Below, in pieces: positions 23,939 through 35,148 of a DNA stretch of 64,000 bases. The position numbers and the translations under genes are program-made. The stretch is from Selaginella tamariscina (lineage: Eukaryota; Streptophyta; Lycopodiopsida; Selaginellales; Selaginellaceae). Where the stretch lies: the NCBI GenBank assembly GCA_003024785.1, contig PUQB01000462.1, positions 138,523 to 202,522 of the forward strand, read 5' to 3'. The first letter of the stretch is position 1. Every line of letters begins with the position of its first letter. The notes beneath the pieces are model-generated. The model saw only the letters and a program-made list of their open reading frames with translations. It was not told the DNA's origin and searched no databases.

Positions 23939-24461
23939 AAGGTATGCTAAAAAGGAAAACAGACCCCTTATTTTAGAAGGTTATGACTAGTTTAATGGCT
24001 TAGACGATCAAAAAGAAGTAGAAATCTTGAAAGCGTATCCTGACTTAAAAGTCCTGACAAATATAGACTTAAACGTAGTGCTGAAAGGAAAGAAAACTGT
24101 TCAGCAGAAGGAAGAAGATAACCCGGATTGCAGGAAAGTTCTATAAGGCAATCCCATATGAGATTGATTTACAGGAACAGCCTGCAGAGTATACATATGT
24201 GTATATTACAGATCCTTTGCAGCAAGTGAATATAGGTACAGAAAATGAACCTAAAAACCTATTCATTGCTCAGGAATTAGATAAAGAATTCCGGGAAAAA
24301 GATTGAACTTGCTTCAAAAATATCAGGATGTTTTTGCCTAGACCTATAAAGATCTTAAAGGCATACCTCCTGAATTGTGTACACACACTATACAATTATT
24401 ACTAGGAAGTGAGCCTGTGAAACAGAGAGCATATAGGATGAATCTTAATTATGCATAGCTT

Positions 24462-25003
24462 GTGAAGGAGGAGATAGATAAGCTGTTAAGTGTAGGTTTT
24501 ATTTATCCTATACAGGGTGCACAATGGTTATCACCACTTGTGATTGTTCCTAAAAAGAATGGAAAGTTGAGGGTATGTTTAAACTATAAAAAGTTAAATG
24601 ATGCCACAAAGAAGGATGTTTTTCCTATCCCGTTTACAGAGGAAATGTTGGATAGTGTGGCTGGACATGAGATGTATTCCTTTATGGATGGATTCTCAGG
24701 ATATAACCAGATTCTAGTAGCTCCGAAGGATCAACATATAAAACAGCTTTTATAAGTCCATGAGGCGCATATGCATATAAAGTTATGCCATTTGGCTTAT
24801 GTAATGCACCTTTTACTTTCCAAAGGATCATAATTGATACCTTTAGGGATTATTTATTGGATTTTATGAAAGTTTTTATGGATGATTTTAGTATATATAG
24901 TGATAAAGAGAATCATCTTTATTGTTTAGAAAGGTGTTTTCAGAAATGTAAGCAAAATCAGGTTGCTTTAAATCCTGAGAAATGTAATTTTTTTATAAAA
25001 TCA
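24462..25003 (+). pseudogene. Element D reverse transcriptase, plus-strand part
   Basis: RT blocks: EEIDKLLSVGFIYPIQGAQW, VIVPKKNGKLRVCLNYKKLN, YSFMDGFSGYNQI, a short frame break near 24,755, then MPFGLCNAPFTFQ and VFMDDFSIYS (FMDD catalytic motif). The domain stops at 25,003, the left breakpoint of the first inversion, where it should run into the thumb region. Confidence 0.87.
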
Positions 25004-26042
25004 TCCTACATCCTTCCATAATGTAGGCCATCATAACCCAGCCTGTAATATTTTCCTTGCAGTTATTTCCTCTGCAAAATGCCCTCCTGCTAGACCCACA
25101 TGGGCCTCTTTCAGGATATCCATAACCTTAAAAGGTTCCACCCAACGTCTTAACACTCCATCTTGACTAGTCTTATATAGCTTTCCTCCCACCAAAGAAT
25201 AACGTCGTGTCCTCACGACAAATAACTTTTTCTAATCATTAGTCTCATAGGATGGTGGAACTAGTTCAGTCGACAAATAAACTTTTATGTCATCCATCCA
25301 TGTAGGAATAGGAAACAAATGTGCATCAGGAAAGTCATCCATATACTGGATTGGAACTTCTCCTGTCTTAATGCGGCTCAAATGGTCAGCCTATTCATGT
25401 TGCTTACCGGGCTTATGTATTATTTGAAAATCATACTCCTGTAATAGGAGAAACCATCTAGCTAGACGTCCTATTAGGATTGGCTTATTTAAAAGATGTA
25501 ACAAAGCCTTATGATTTACAAAGATTTTGACTTTATTAGCTAATAAATAATGTTTAAATTTATGAATTGTATACACCATTCCTAAAGCTTCTTTTTTGTG
25601 GTAGTATAGTTTACCTTTGTCGGTGTTAATCTGCGACTTGCATAGTAGATAGGACGATCCTTTTCATCTTCCTACGTTTGTGTAAGTATAGCTCCTATTG
25701 CAATGTCTGAGGCATCAACCTGCACATGAAATTCCCTGTCCCATTTAGGATTCACTAATATAGGTGTTGTTACTAAAATTTCCATAATGTATCAAAAGCT
25801 TCCTGACATGCAGGAGTCCAATCGTAAGATTTTCTTGCCTTTAAAAGGTCAGTTAAAGGTCTGGCTATTTGGGCATAATTCTTAATAAACCTCTATGGTA
25901 GCCAATCTTTCCTAAAAACCGCCTTAATTCTTTTAGATCCTGTGGTGGTTGTAAGGTAAGTATAACTTTAACCTTATCTTGATCCACTAGGATTCCTTCC
26001 TCACTCACTACATGTCCTAAGAGAACTCCGATTTCTGTAGGA
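25004..26042 (-). pseudogene. Element D inverted block 1: RT end, RNase H, integrase N-terminus
   Basis: Read on the minus strand from 26,042: GVLLGHVVSEEGILVDQDKV (RT thumb), RNase H with KIFVNHKALLHLLNKP and YDFQIIHKPGKQHE, and the integrase N-terminal region AHVGLAGGHFAEEITARKIL with WPTLWKDVG at 25,015. These are exactly the pieces missing between the plus-strand RT and the integrase piece at 26,043. The block is bounded by TCCTACA (25,004-25,010) and TGTAGGA (26,036-26,042). Confidence 0.87.
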
Positions 26043-26150
26043 AATGTGATAAGTGCCAAAGATCACATATACCACCTAAGAAACAGATATATCCTCTAAA
26101 TCCTATCCTACCATTAGAACCTTTTTAAAGGTGGGGAATGGATTTTATAG
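26043..26150 (+). pseudogene. Element D integrase middle piece, plus strand
   Basis: This 108-bp piece keeps the original orientation and reads KCDKCQRSHIPPKKQIYPL and RWGMDFIG: the CxxC end of the integrase zinc region and the first Asp of the catalytic core. It lies between two inverted blocks. Confidence 0.82.
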
Positions 26151-26956
26151 GATCTATAAATCTATAAATGACACTTCATACCTTCTCAATTTATTTATGT
26201 TTACCCTTTCTTGCATTCCGTCACTTGTTAGGGTTTTAACATTTACCACACCTTCCTCACTTATCTCCTTGACTTTAAATGGACCTAACCATTTCATTTT
26301 TAATTTATCATGTGGTTTATCAACACTTCCTCTATACCACAAGACCAAATCTCCTTCTCTTATATCATGCTTTTTTCTTTTCCTATTATACCAGGCTCTC
26401 TTCTTTTTCTGAATTGCCTATACAATCCATAAAGCATATAATCTTATTTCATCCAGTTTTTTTAATTCCTATAGCCTACGTTGTAAGGATTCTTGCTCAC
26501 CTAAATTATGCTTTACAGCAATTTTTAGAGATGGCACAATATATTCAACAGGAGTTATTGCCTCAAGCCATATGCTAACTTAAAAGGCGTCATTCCTATT
26601 TCAACCTTATAGGTTGTCCTGTAAGCCCACAAGACTTCAGGAAGTCTTTCATCCCAGTCTTTTCCATTTTCTAAATCACTTTCCTTAAAACATTCTTAAG
26701 ACTTTGTTTGTGGACTCAGCTTGACGAGGATAATAAGGTGTAGATTTCTTATGTTTTATGACGAACTCTTCCATAAGTGTTTGAATTGTTTCATTAATAA
26801 AGTGTTTTCCTCTATCCTTATGATTTCCTTAGGAATTCCATAACGCACTATAATCATATTATATATAGCACGAGCTGTATTATAAACATTAGCTTTCCTC
26901 ATATATTCTATATTGAATATTCCAATACACTTGAAAATCAGCGCCAAACCTAGATC
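26151..26956 (-). pseudogene. Element D inverted block 2: integrase core end and C-terminus
   Basis: Minus strand from 26,956: NTARAIYNMIIVRYGIPKEI (integrase core), a damaged second-Asp region, later core blocks around 26,700-26,640, then KWLGPFKVKEISEEGVVNVK (C-terminal domain) ending near 26,155. The outer edges read GATCTA (26,151-26,156) and TAGATC (26,951-26,956), a short inverted repeat that fits an inversion. It carries frameshifts. Confidence 0.8.
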
Positions 26957-27051
26957 TAGGGTTTGTAGCTTCTTTCTTCGCGGATATTGCAGGAAGAAAG
27001 AACACGCTTGTGGTGAAAAATTGCTGATCTTTACATAAGGCGGCTGAGAAT

Positions 27052-29041
27052 TTGACATGTGACCACTTTACAGTCATGTTGACGGGCTGGGAGATCAATC
27101 CAGAGCTGGAGAAAGCTCTTGAGGGATTGGGTCTTGAGAAGTATGCTCATCTTCTAGTGCAAGTAAATCCTGATGCGCTACAGTGCTATCATTTTATTAT
27201 GATGGCGGAAAAGATGGTTGGAGACAATTTTCTTGCATATGCCAAAGGAAGGATGTTGATTAATGAAAGGCAATCGCAGAGGTATTTCGGCTGCCATTAG
27301 GAGAAGGAGAGTTGGAGGTAGACAAGAAGAATTTAGATCTCTATCTGAAAGAGGGGAGGCAATACAATAGCAAGCTTGGCTTGCATGTGGCGATCTTAAG
27401 GAGGAAGTAGAGCTCGTGGTCAATTTTCTGGTGAACTCTTTTGAGTTCAGACTCTCTTCGACTAGCCTTCAAGACAGTTATGTCGCTGTATGATGCGCTT
27501 AAGACGGGGAAGTGTGCAGGAGTTGCACGATATCTCCTCAGAAAACTGGGGGAGTATGTTTTTACTGCTCAAGAGAAGGAGATACAGCAGAAGGAGTCTC
27601 CAATGATTGCATTGGCGTGGATACAGTCACTTGTGAATCATGTGATGGAGTGTGGAGAGGAAGTCGAGGAGCAGGAGTATGCTAGTAAGTTGCAAAAGGT
27701 GCTCACACCCAAGACAGGCTGGTAGGAAAGAAGGTATAGGAAGTGGCTAGTGGGAAGCGTCAGGAGAGTACCAACAAGGTGATGAAGACACCACCGGGGA
27801 AGAAACAAAAGATATCACGAGTGATGCCTATGCGGAAGTCCGTGCGGAAGGGAAAGACGAAGCCCGTGGCGGAGAGTATCCATTTGGATGATGAGGATTC
27901 AACATGAACAGGAGAAGAGGAAGAGGAAGAGCACTCTGAACAAGTTTTGAGGGTGAAGCCACTGAAAACTAGAGAGCCACAGAAGGTGGGGCAACATCCG
28001 GAGCAGAAGACGTTGGAAGAAGTGGTACAGATGGAGCTAGAGAAGCCACATGAACAAGTACCAACGACTCAGACAAAACTAGCAGAGGATAAGCCAAAAG
28101 AGCAGTCGCAAGATAGGATGTCTGGGGTACACAATAAGAAAGAGAAGTCGCCAGAGTTGCGGGAGATGACAAAGGAGGAGCTACCAACAATGGAGACAGG
28201 GAAATCAGTAGAGCAATCACCGGAGCAGTTAGGGAATAAGGGAAAGGAGATTCCCAAGGATATTCTAGGAATAGGCAACTGCAGTTTTGTTGCAGTTACC
28301 AACAGGGCAAACTCAATCACCAAGTGAAGGCATGGGACGTGTTCCAATGACATGGCAGCCATGGTTCAACCGTGGAGCGGCAGGGCATTCCCCAAAGGCA
28401 GAGGTATGTTTGCATGAGGAGGGTATCCTATGCATCAAGCAGGTGGGGGAATGACTCATTGCTACGAAGCTGTGGCTGAAGAAATGGCAACGGAGTTTAT
28501 GGAGCCAGGGACGTTCACGGATGGTGGTAAGCATCGGAAATCCTTCAGACATGAGGAAGTGCCTATGGAGGTTGAGGTACAGCTGGCGCAGGTTTTGTCT
28601 CGGATGCAGCAAGAGATACTAGACAAATCGGCAAAGGTGAGTTCAGCATCGCAGGATGTACCACAATTGGCTTCAACGTTGTACAACCAGTTTGTGAATA
28701 TGGGGTATACAGTGAAGGACAGAGCAGAGATTCGGAGGTTGATTGCAGAAGCGGTGGAGGCAATGATAATGCCGAAGATTAACACCATGCAGGCTACAGT
28801 TAGCAGAATGGGAGCACGACCGGTGAAGGCAAGGACTCCTAGTCCTACAGTTCTTGAGAGCAAGCCTGTGAGTGTTTCAGAACCTATGCCGATGGCGCAG
28901 AAGATAATCAGGACACATGAAGAACTCCGACATGAAGGAGCACTCTTGACAGTGTTGGGGGAGAACTTCAGCGACTGCAAGTGGAGAACCAGGGTCTCCG
29001 ACTGCAAGTGGCATCCATGGCGCAGGAAATGGAGAAGATAA
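27052..29041 (+). pseudogene. Element D extra region before the 3' LTR, unknown coding-like sequence
   Basis: After the pol blocks the plus strand carries about 2 kb of non-pol sequence with open stretches at 27,052-27,300, 27,441-27,725, 27,947-28,327 and 28,430-29,041 in changing frames. The first contains ELEKALEGLGLEKYAHLLVQ, loosely reminiscent of a SAM-type helix pattern. The third is a Lys/Glu/Gln-rich linker, and the fourth is helical (TLYNQFVNMGYTVKDRAEIR, then MIMPKINTMQATVSRMG). I do not recognise a family. Its place matches the additional or env-like ORF of some plant gypsy elements, or captured host sequence. Confidence 0.45.
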
Positions 29042-29160
29042 AGACGGAGTTTGTGAGGTACAAGGAGGAATACGAGACAGAGTATCCTGAGGAGCCGCAG
29101 GAGAATGAGGGTGCAGGACAGGTGCAGTGAGGACACTGCAAAGATTCAAGGTGGGAATAG

Positions 29161-29697
29161 TGTTAGAGGCCAAAAATATAGCATGTAGGAACTGCATACA
29201 TAGGACTTTCCTACGGTGGAGTAACTTGTAGGAAAGTAGTAGTAAGAAATATCTTGTGTACAGAAAAAATCCTACGACAGTAGGAAAATCTTACAGGGTA
29301 GGAAGGATCCTACAGTTGTAGGAAGCAGACAATTATGACGGTTGGAGGAGGACAGGATTCGGTTAGGGCAAGCTAGGGCAAGAAGGGGGAGAGACTATGA
29401 AGGCAAGGGAGGCTATGGAGAGCAATGCATGAGAGAGAGAGTATCTTTGGGAGAGAAGTAAGTCTCCACACTTGCTATCTCTTGTATTCATATAGTAATG
29501 CAAGTGCATGTTTATGGTGTATTGTGAATGCTTATACATGGCAATGGCCAAAGCAAAATCCTATCCTTGACTTTAGAGACGAGATAAATACATATATAAA
29601 GCTCTTTATTGGACGAAATCCCTATACTTTAACTAGCAAAGCTTTTCCTGTGTTGTGAACAATGATTTCTGACACATGAAAGTTTTGCATGTTAACA
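29161..29697 (+). repeat. 3' LTR of element D
   Basis: It is near-identical to 20,739-21,264, with a short insertion near 29,280 (extra GTAGGAAAATCTTAC-type stretch) and scattered substitutions. It is preceded by the polypurine tract at 29,148-29,160. Confidence 0.92.
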
Positions 29698-30030
29698 GGG
29701 CCGTAAGTTTATGAGGTTTGGCACGACATTTAACTCAATCCTCCAGAAATGGTACACGTGCAATGGTTGAAGCATTTTGTGCAATGGAAACAAGTTGTGC
29801 CGTCTACAAATCCACTAGTGCCTCCTCCTGATGCACATCTACTAGAGAACCCTAGCCAACTTGCATCCTTCCGAAAAGAGGGGATAATGTAAGATCCATG
29901 TATAAAAGTACAGTTGCATGTGTACATATTATTATTAGCATAATGGGTTTTTATAACCACTCGGTCCTATATCAAAGTTAGGATTCTTAAACTAATCGAT
30001 ATACACATTTCTATATTCTGAACTCTCACA
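29698..30030 (+). repeat. GypC pol tail and 3' LTR
   Basis: 29,698-29,887 carries the last part of GypC pol (PPEMVHVQWLKHF, readable over a stop) and ends with the polypurine tract. 29,888-30,030 is the 3' LTR, with GTATAAAAG at about 29,909 as its TATA box. Confidence 0.78.
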
Positions 30031-30712
30031 TTACAAAATTAATTCTTTATATATACAAGTTTCAACTCCCTCGTAAATAATCCACTACATCTCATAATAT
30101 TAATTAATTTATATATATTATATTTGTATACGTGTGTGTATATATAGACAAATTTATATTCAATTAACATGAAAAAATTTATGTGTTTTATCTGTGTTTC
30201 TTCATTAGTACAAATAATAAAATTTATGCTCAACTTTAATAAGTAATTTTTTTTTTAAATTAAAAGTTTTATATGAATAAAGTTTCACATTTTAAAAATG
30301 AGAATGATCGTTTTCCTTAGCATCACGTCTGTAGTTCCAAAATATCACGTATAATTAATTAATAAACATTGTATGCACAATATAAAGTATTCACATATAA
30401 TTAGTAATTAGCATTTATAATTAACTTAATAAGAAAGCTTTTCTTCCTACCGTACATGTTTTGATGAAAAGAATATACCATGTACGTAAAAGCTAAGATG
30501 CTTTCTCCACTTACAAAAAGACTCTAGTAATGTATTTTTTCATGCTCACACACACACAATGTATATACCATATTCAATGGTTTCTTTTTCTTTTTAAAAT
30601 TCAAAAGCACATTTATACAGCTGTTTCCCAACAACACACACGCACACACGCGCACACACACACTTAACACGATCACTATACAAATAGATGGCAAATCCTG
30701 CAAATGTTGAAC

Positions 30713-30818
30713 ATGGGGCGAACTTCGAAGTTCTTACTCTTGGCATTGCTGTGTGTGATTGTCTTCCCAGTTGTATGCAAATCCGGTAGGGGCGGTCACA
30801 CTGGCCGTCCAGAGGATG
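30713..30818 (+). pseudogene. Orphan signal-peptide exon of an unknown secreted protein
   Basis: From the ATG at 30,713 the peptide is MGRTSKFLLLALLCVIVFPV, then a Cys and a Gly/Arg-rich SGRGGHTGRPEDG. The hydrophobic core of about 13 residues after Arg/Lys is a typical secretory signal. The open frame ends at a good splice donor (GATG|GTAAGA, 30,819). No second exon is recognisable before the PPR locus at 31,033. It could be exon 1 of a small secreted peptide gene or a leftover fragment; family unknown. Confidence 0.4.
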
Positions 30819-31032
30819 GTAAGACTTCAAAAATGGTGCTTTCTTGCTCAATTCATGGGAAGCTCTTATGCAAATCATATATGGAAGTCTTCTCTATTTG
30901 GTTGCTATGTAGATCCTACAGTTTACTTGTTTTCTAAATAAACATTGCTACATCGTTACATGTATATAAATTTATAGAATTTAATATTATTTAAGTTATG
31001 TATAAGTTTACACACACACACGCCCACGCACC

Positions 31033-32687
31033 ATGCACACGCTGAAAGATGTGTCAAGCTTTCTATCAGCACTCGAGGAATGCAGAGACACAAAAGACTT
31101 ATCAAAGGGTACATACATACATTCCCAAGCGACTTACATGGGGCTCTCTAGAAACCCATACATCTCATGCAGTCTTATCAGCATGTACTCGAAATGCGGA
31201 AGTATGGGGAACGCACACCAGGTGTTCGATTCCTTACAACCACACACCAACGTTGTTTTATGGAACTGCTTAATACAGGGATACGTGGAGAATGGGGAGG
31301 CCGAGGTTGCCCTTAAGCTGTTTAACAATATGGAAAGGGTAAAAAGGGATGAGAGAACTTATGTTTCTGCACTTGTAGCTTGTGTTAACTTGGTTACTAA
31401 GGGGAGAAGCTATATGCTAGAGACTGCAAAATGTATACATTTCAAAGCTGTAATGGAGCAGTGCTGTGACATTATTGTGGAGAATACACTGATAGATTTG
31501 TATGGGAAATGTGGGAAAATGGGAGAGGCTCGTAGCTTGTTCGAAGGGATGGCTCAGAGGAACGTAGTTTCCTGGACTGCTCTTTTACAAGGATACGTGG
31601 ACATAAGGAGTGTGAGGTTGCTCTTGAACTCTTCGAGAACATGCAGGAGTCTCCGAATGCAAGGACTTACGTTGTTGCACTCTCAGCTTGTGCAGATATG
31701 GCACGTAAGGACGATAAAACTATAGAGAAGGGTAAAGCTATACATGCAGAAATGCTGTGTTACGGTGTTTTATTTGATGCTTTTGTTTAGTTCTCTGGTA
31801 AACATGTATACCAGTTGTGGTAGTATGCACCATGCAAGGGTTATATTCGATAACATGGTAGAGCACAATGTAGTGTCATGGAACTGCCTTGTAAGGGGAT
31901 ATGTGGAGAATGGGGAAAGCCAGATGGCTCTGGAGATGGTAGATGTTATGATATGGAACCGAATGCTTCGACATATCTTGCTGCATTAGTCGCATGTGGA
32001 GATCTCATGGAAATCAAACGAGGTGAGAGGTTACATTCTGAGATAAGTACGCTTGGATTGGATAAGGATCTCTCTGTAGCGACTTGTTTGTAGAGTTTTA
32101 CTGCAAGTGTGGAAATATGGAGTGTGCGGGGGAGGTTTTCGAGTCCATAGCTTTGAAGGATACGTGTGCGTGGAACACACTTATGTGTGGGTATAGCGAG
32201 CGTGGGGAGGCCGAGAGAGTGTTTGATATCTTCAAGAAGATGAAGGAGCAAGCGGTGAAGCCGAACGCAATAACGTTCACGCATCTTCTGTGCGTCTGTA
32301 GCCACGCAGGTGTTACTGAGGAGGCATGGAGCTACTTTGAGCTAATGAAATGTGAATACGGGATTGAACCGGATGTAGTGCATTACAGTGTCATGGTTGA
32401 TCTTCTGAGTAGAGTTAACTGTCTAGAAGAGGCCTTGAAGGTTGTGAGGAATATGCCTGTTCCTCCGAATGCTGTGACGTGGACTGCAATATTGAGTGCA
32501 TGCTGGAAATGGAAGAATGTGGTTGTAGGGAGGATTGCGTTCGAGGCGTTACTGGAGTTGGATGGGGCAGACAGTGGAGGCCTATGCACTCATGGCGAAT
32601 ATATATGGAAATGCAGATATGTTTGACGAGCAAGTTGAAGTTTTAGAGAGAGAAGGATGGTTTGTAGTTGAAAAAAATCGTATTTGA
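31033..32687 (+). pseudogene. PPR protein pseudogene 1 (PLS type)
   Basis: Pentatricopeptide repeat proteins bind organellar RNA, in plants often for C-to-U editing, and act in chloroplast or mitochondrion. The N-terminal start MHTLKDVSSFLSALEEC is followed by repeats such as SLISMYSKCGSMGNAHQVFD, LIDLYGKCGKMGEARSLFEG and FYCKCGNMECAGEVFES. A near-complete C-terminal E-like part (AVTWTAILSACWKW) ends at TGA 32,685. It is broken by a frameshift near 31,600, a TAG near 31,788, and shifts near 31,937, 32,090 and 32,575. No DYW motif is visible. Confidence 0.88.
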
Positions 32688-33190
32688 TACCATCAATATT
32701 CATTTATAAATATGTAGCACACTTAATTGAATATGTACGAGAGAGATGTAGAAAGACTTCCAAAGTATAGCTCCTCCCATTGTTTTAAAACAATGGTTTA
32801 TTACTTTTTGAAATTCATCTTCTGAAACTGCAGTAAGCACGTAGTATTATCACTTACGTGAATTGATGTCACTAGAGTTGTATTGCCTCAATACCTTTTA
32901 ATCAAGCTTTCAACCATGTGTTATACGATCTAAATCACATTCAAGGTAGCCTAAAGTCATTTTGAGGTTGTATATATGCAACCTCCATTTAATAATTATT
33001 TTTACTACGGAAGAATATATGATTATATAGTAGAATGTTAATTGTATAAATTACATAAGAAAGTAAACAAGGTTGAGAAATGAAAAGCAATTAACCAAAC
33101 TCCTTGGATGGATATGAATACTTCACGGGCCATCTAGAAAACTCATATTCAAAACACTTATTATTTGTTTGTGCCTTACATTAGTTCAAC

Positions 33191-33692
33191 TTAGGCCCAC
33201 TTCACACTTGGGCGGCAAGTGTACTCAGTGTGAAAAGTTCTGCTGATGTGGCATGACACTTACCCCTCAAATTTATTTTCTACCTATAAAATATTTTTAG
33301 TTTGTCACATTAGGGTTGTCGTAATTCATTATTTTGCCTCTGTGCCTTAACAAAAATTCCTAATATTTTGATTTGTTGGTGCCAATTAATCTAGATTTAA
33401 TTTATATAGTTGATTAAACACACTTATCGGTTTAACATTTCACTTGCTAAGCAATATTGTCCGGGAGAAACAACAAAATGACTTACCATGACATAGTGCC
33501 ACATCAGTGCCACATTAACACTACGTAGGATATATTTACCAATTATGTAGACGATAAGTCAAATCTAATGTGAACAATAGCAAGTTTATCGAAAGGTCAA
33601 AATTGTTCAGATTGAATTACCGAGTGACTTGCCAAAATTGCTCAGATTGAATTACCGAGTGACTTGCCGACACTAGAGTGAAGTGGGCCTTA
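33191..33692. mobile_element. PIF/Harbinger-like (Tourist-type) MITE
   Basis: 496-bp element 33,194-33,689 with terminal inverted repeats GGCCCACTTCAC and GTGAAGTGGGCC that extend imperfectly over about 30 bp (both ends contain CGGCAAGT or its complement). A TTA target duplication lies on each side (33,191-33,193 and 33,690-33,692). TTA duplications and GGCC-starting ends are hallmarks of Harbinger-derived MITEs. There is no coding capacity. An internal direct repeat of about 38 bp lies at 33,600-33,668. Confidence 0.78.
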
Positions 33693-35148
33693 AGCTTCTT
33701 ATAGACTTAGAACTCTATCCTTCTTGAAAATAGAGATAATGCATATACATTTTTTTTTAGGATTGAATATGTTAGACTCCTTTAGTTTGTAAGAGAAAAT
33801 CTATATAAAACCACGTGACACAATAGAAAAGTCCCTCCACAAGCAATTTATACTACATTACAATAATAATAAATATCATTGAATCCTACACTATAAATTA
33901 ACATACATGGTTATGTATGCTGCCATCACGAATGAAATCGAACTCGATATTGACAGTAAATATTTATTACATGAACTTGTCATTAAATAATCGCTTCATT
34001 ATGTTATGTTATAATAATAGTTAATAATGTTTTTTTTATTTGTTCTATGTCATTATAAATTGAATTAGTATGACATACATAGACATGAAATCATGTATGA
34101 TAACACAAATTACATTGTAGTAGCATAGGTAGTTATATAAAAGAGTCTAATTATTATGTTCGATGTTTATGTAGAAATATTAAAAAATTTTAAACGACCA
34201 AAAATAATGTAATTTAATTTTGCAAAGGAATTTAGTTTAATATAAGAAGACATAAATAATTCATGACTTAAAACATAGACACCTACTATTAATGTGCACT
34301 ATTGTTAAGAATTGAGAATAGTTTCTTTTCTTAATTTTTTTTAACCCTTTTTTTTATGACCTATGGATTTAAAATTTTTAAAACCTCGTACAAAATAGTA
34401 CAACTCACCCTAAGTCTTGCTTTATATAACATATTCATAACTATCACAAAACAAAACCTAATTTTAATACAAAACTATAAAAAAACAACTATATAACATT
34501 TACAATACTTTTGAATTTGAAAACACTAGTCTAGTAGTAAGTTTGTAAAGTATAGTATAGAATTGTAAAGTTAATTCTTAACTATTTTAAAATATTCTCA
34601 ATCATGTACTATTGTAAACTATTATAACCCACATAGTTAAAAAGATCCTCTATAATAAATAAAAACTAAACACATCTTGTACATTCATGATTGTTAAAAC
34701 TTTTTGTTAATGAAAACAAACAAAGAACCAAAACATAGACTTATTTTAAAAATGTGAAAGGTTTTTTATTTTTTAAATCTTAAATAATTAATTTACAAAT
34801 AGCAGAATGTGACATCTTACACATGACATCTTTTTAGTTTCAAAAAACATATTGAAATCCCTTTTAACATATAAACTAATGAGTCAATGCAAAGAACAAA
34901 CATAATAATTATATAATCACACTCTTTAAAACACAATTAATTTTTTAATGACAATTAAAGGAATTAGATTAAGTAAATGACATTGTGTAAAAAACATCAT
35001 AAAAGATTATATACAAAGTTGTAACAATGTACAATGATAATAAAAACGTAAATTTAATGTTATAACTATTGAAAATAATTTTTTTATAATCTAAATGAAT
35101 TTTTACACATAACTACTAATTTTAAATTCTCATTTGATATGACATTTA
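33693..35148. other. AT-rich intergenic spacer
   Basis: Strongly AT-rich sequence with homopolymer runs. No protein similarity, RNA gene or further transposon ends were recognised. Confidence 0.6.

Larger units (their letters stand above)
20739..29697 (+). mobile_element. Element D: LTR retrotransposon with internal inversions
   Basis: LTRs are 20,739-21,264 and 29,161-29,697 (TGTTAGAGGCC to GTTAACA), very alike apart from small indels, so insertion is fairly recent. The polypurine tract AAGGTGGGAATAG ends at 29,160. Flanking 5-mers are AGGCT and GGGCC, an imperfect duplication differing by transitions. It is inserted in the integrase C-terminal part of GypC. Gag, protease and RT are on the plus strand; then come two inverted pol blocks and about 2 kb of unusual sequence. 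Confidence 0.88.
10040..30030 (+). mobile_element. GypC: Ty3/gypsy element carrying two nested insertions
   Basis: The truncated 5' LTR ends at 10,135 (CTCTCACA, followed by TTGGTGAAGATG as primer site). The 143-bp 3' LTR is 29,888-30,030 (TGTAAGATCC to CTCTCACA), preceded by a polypurine tract AAAAGAGGGGATAA. The two LTR ends align over about 90 bp with several differences, so it is old. Coding order gag, protease, RT, RNase H, integrase is cut at 12,857 by GypA copy 2 and at 20,738 by element D. The final pol tail reappears at 29,698-29,887. Confidence 0.8.

Noticed and set aside
28462..29136. Long minus-strand open frame opposite the extra region of element D
   Set aside because: It is Ser/Leu/Cys-rich without pattern and mirrors the Glu/Lys-rich plus-strand frames; the element's transcript runs plus.
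20734..29702. A perfect target duplication for element D
   Set aside because: Flanks are AGGCT and GGGCC; only three of five bases match, so I report it as imperfect only.
31780..31800. Stops in PPR genes repaired by RNA editing, as known for fern organelles
   Set aside because: U-to-C editing is known for organellar transcripts; these are nuclear-type genes next to retrotransposons, and frameshifts would remain.
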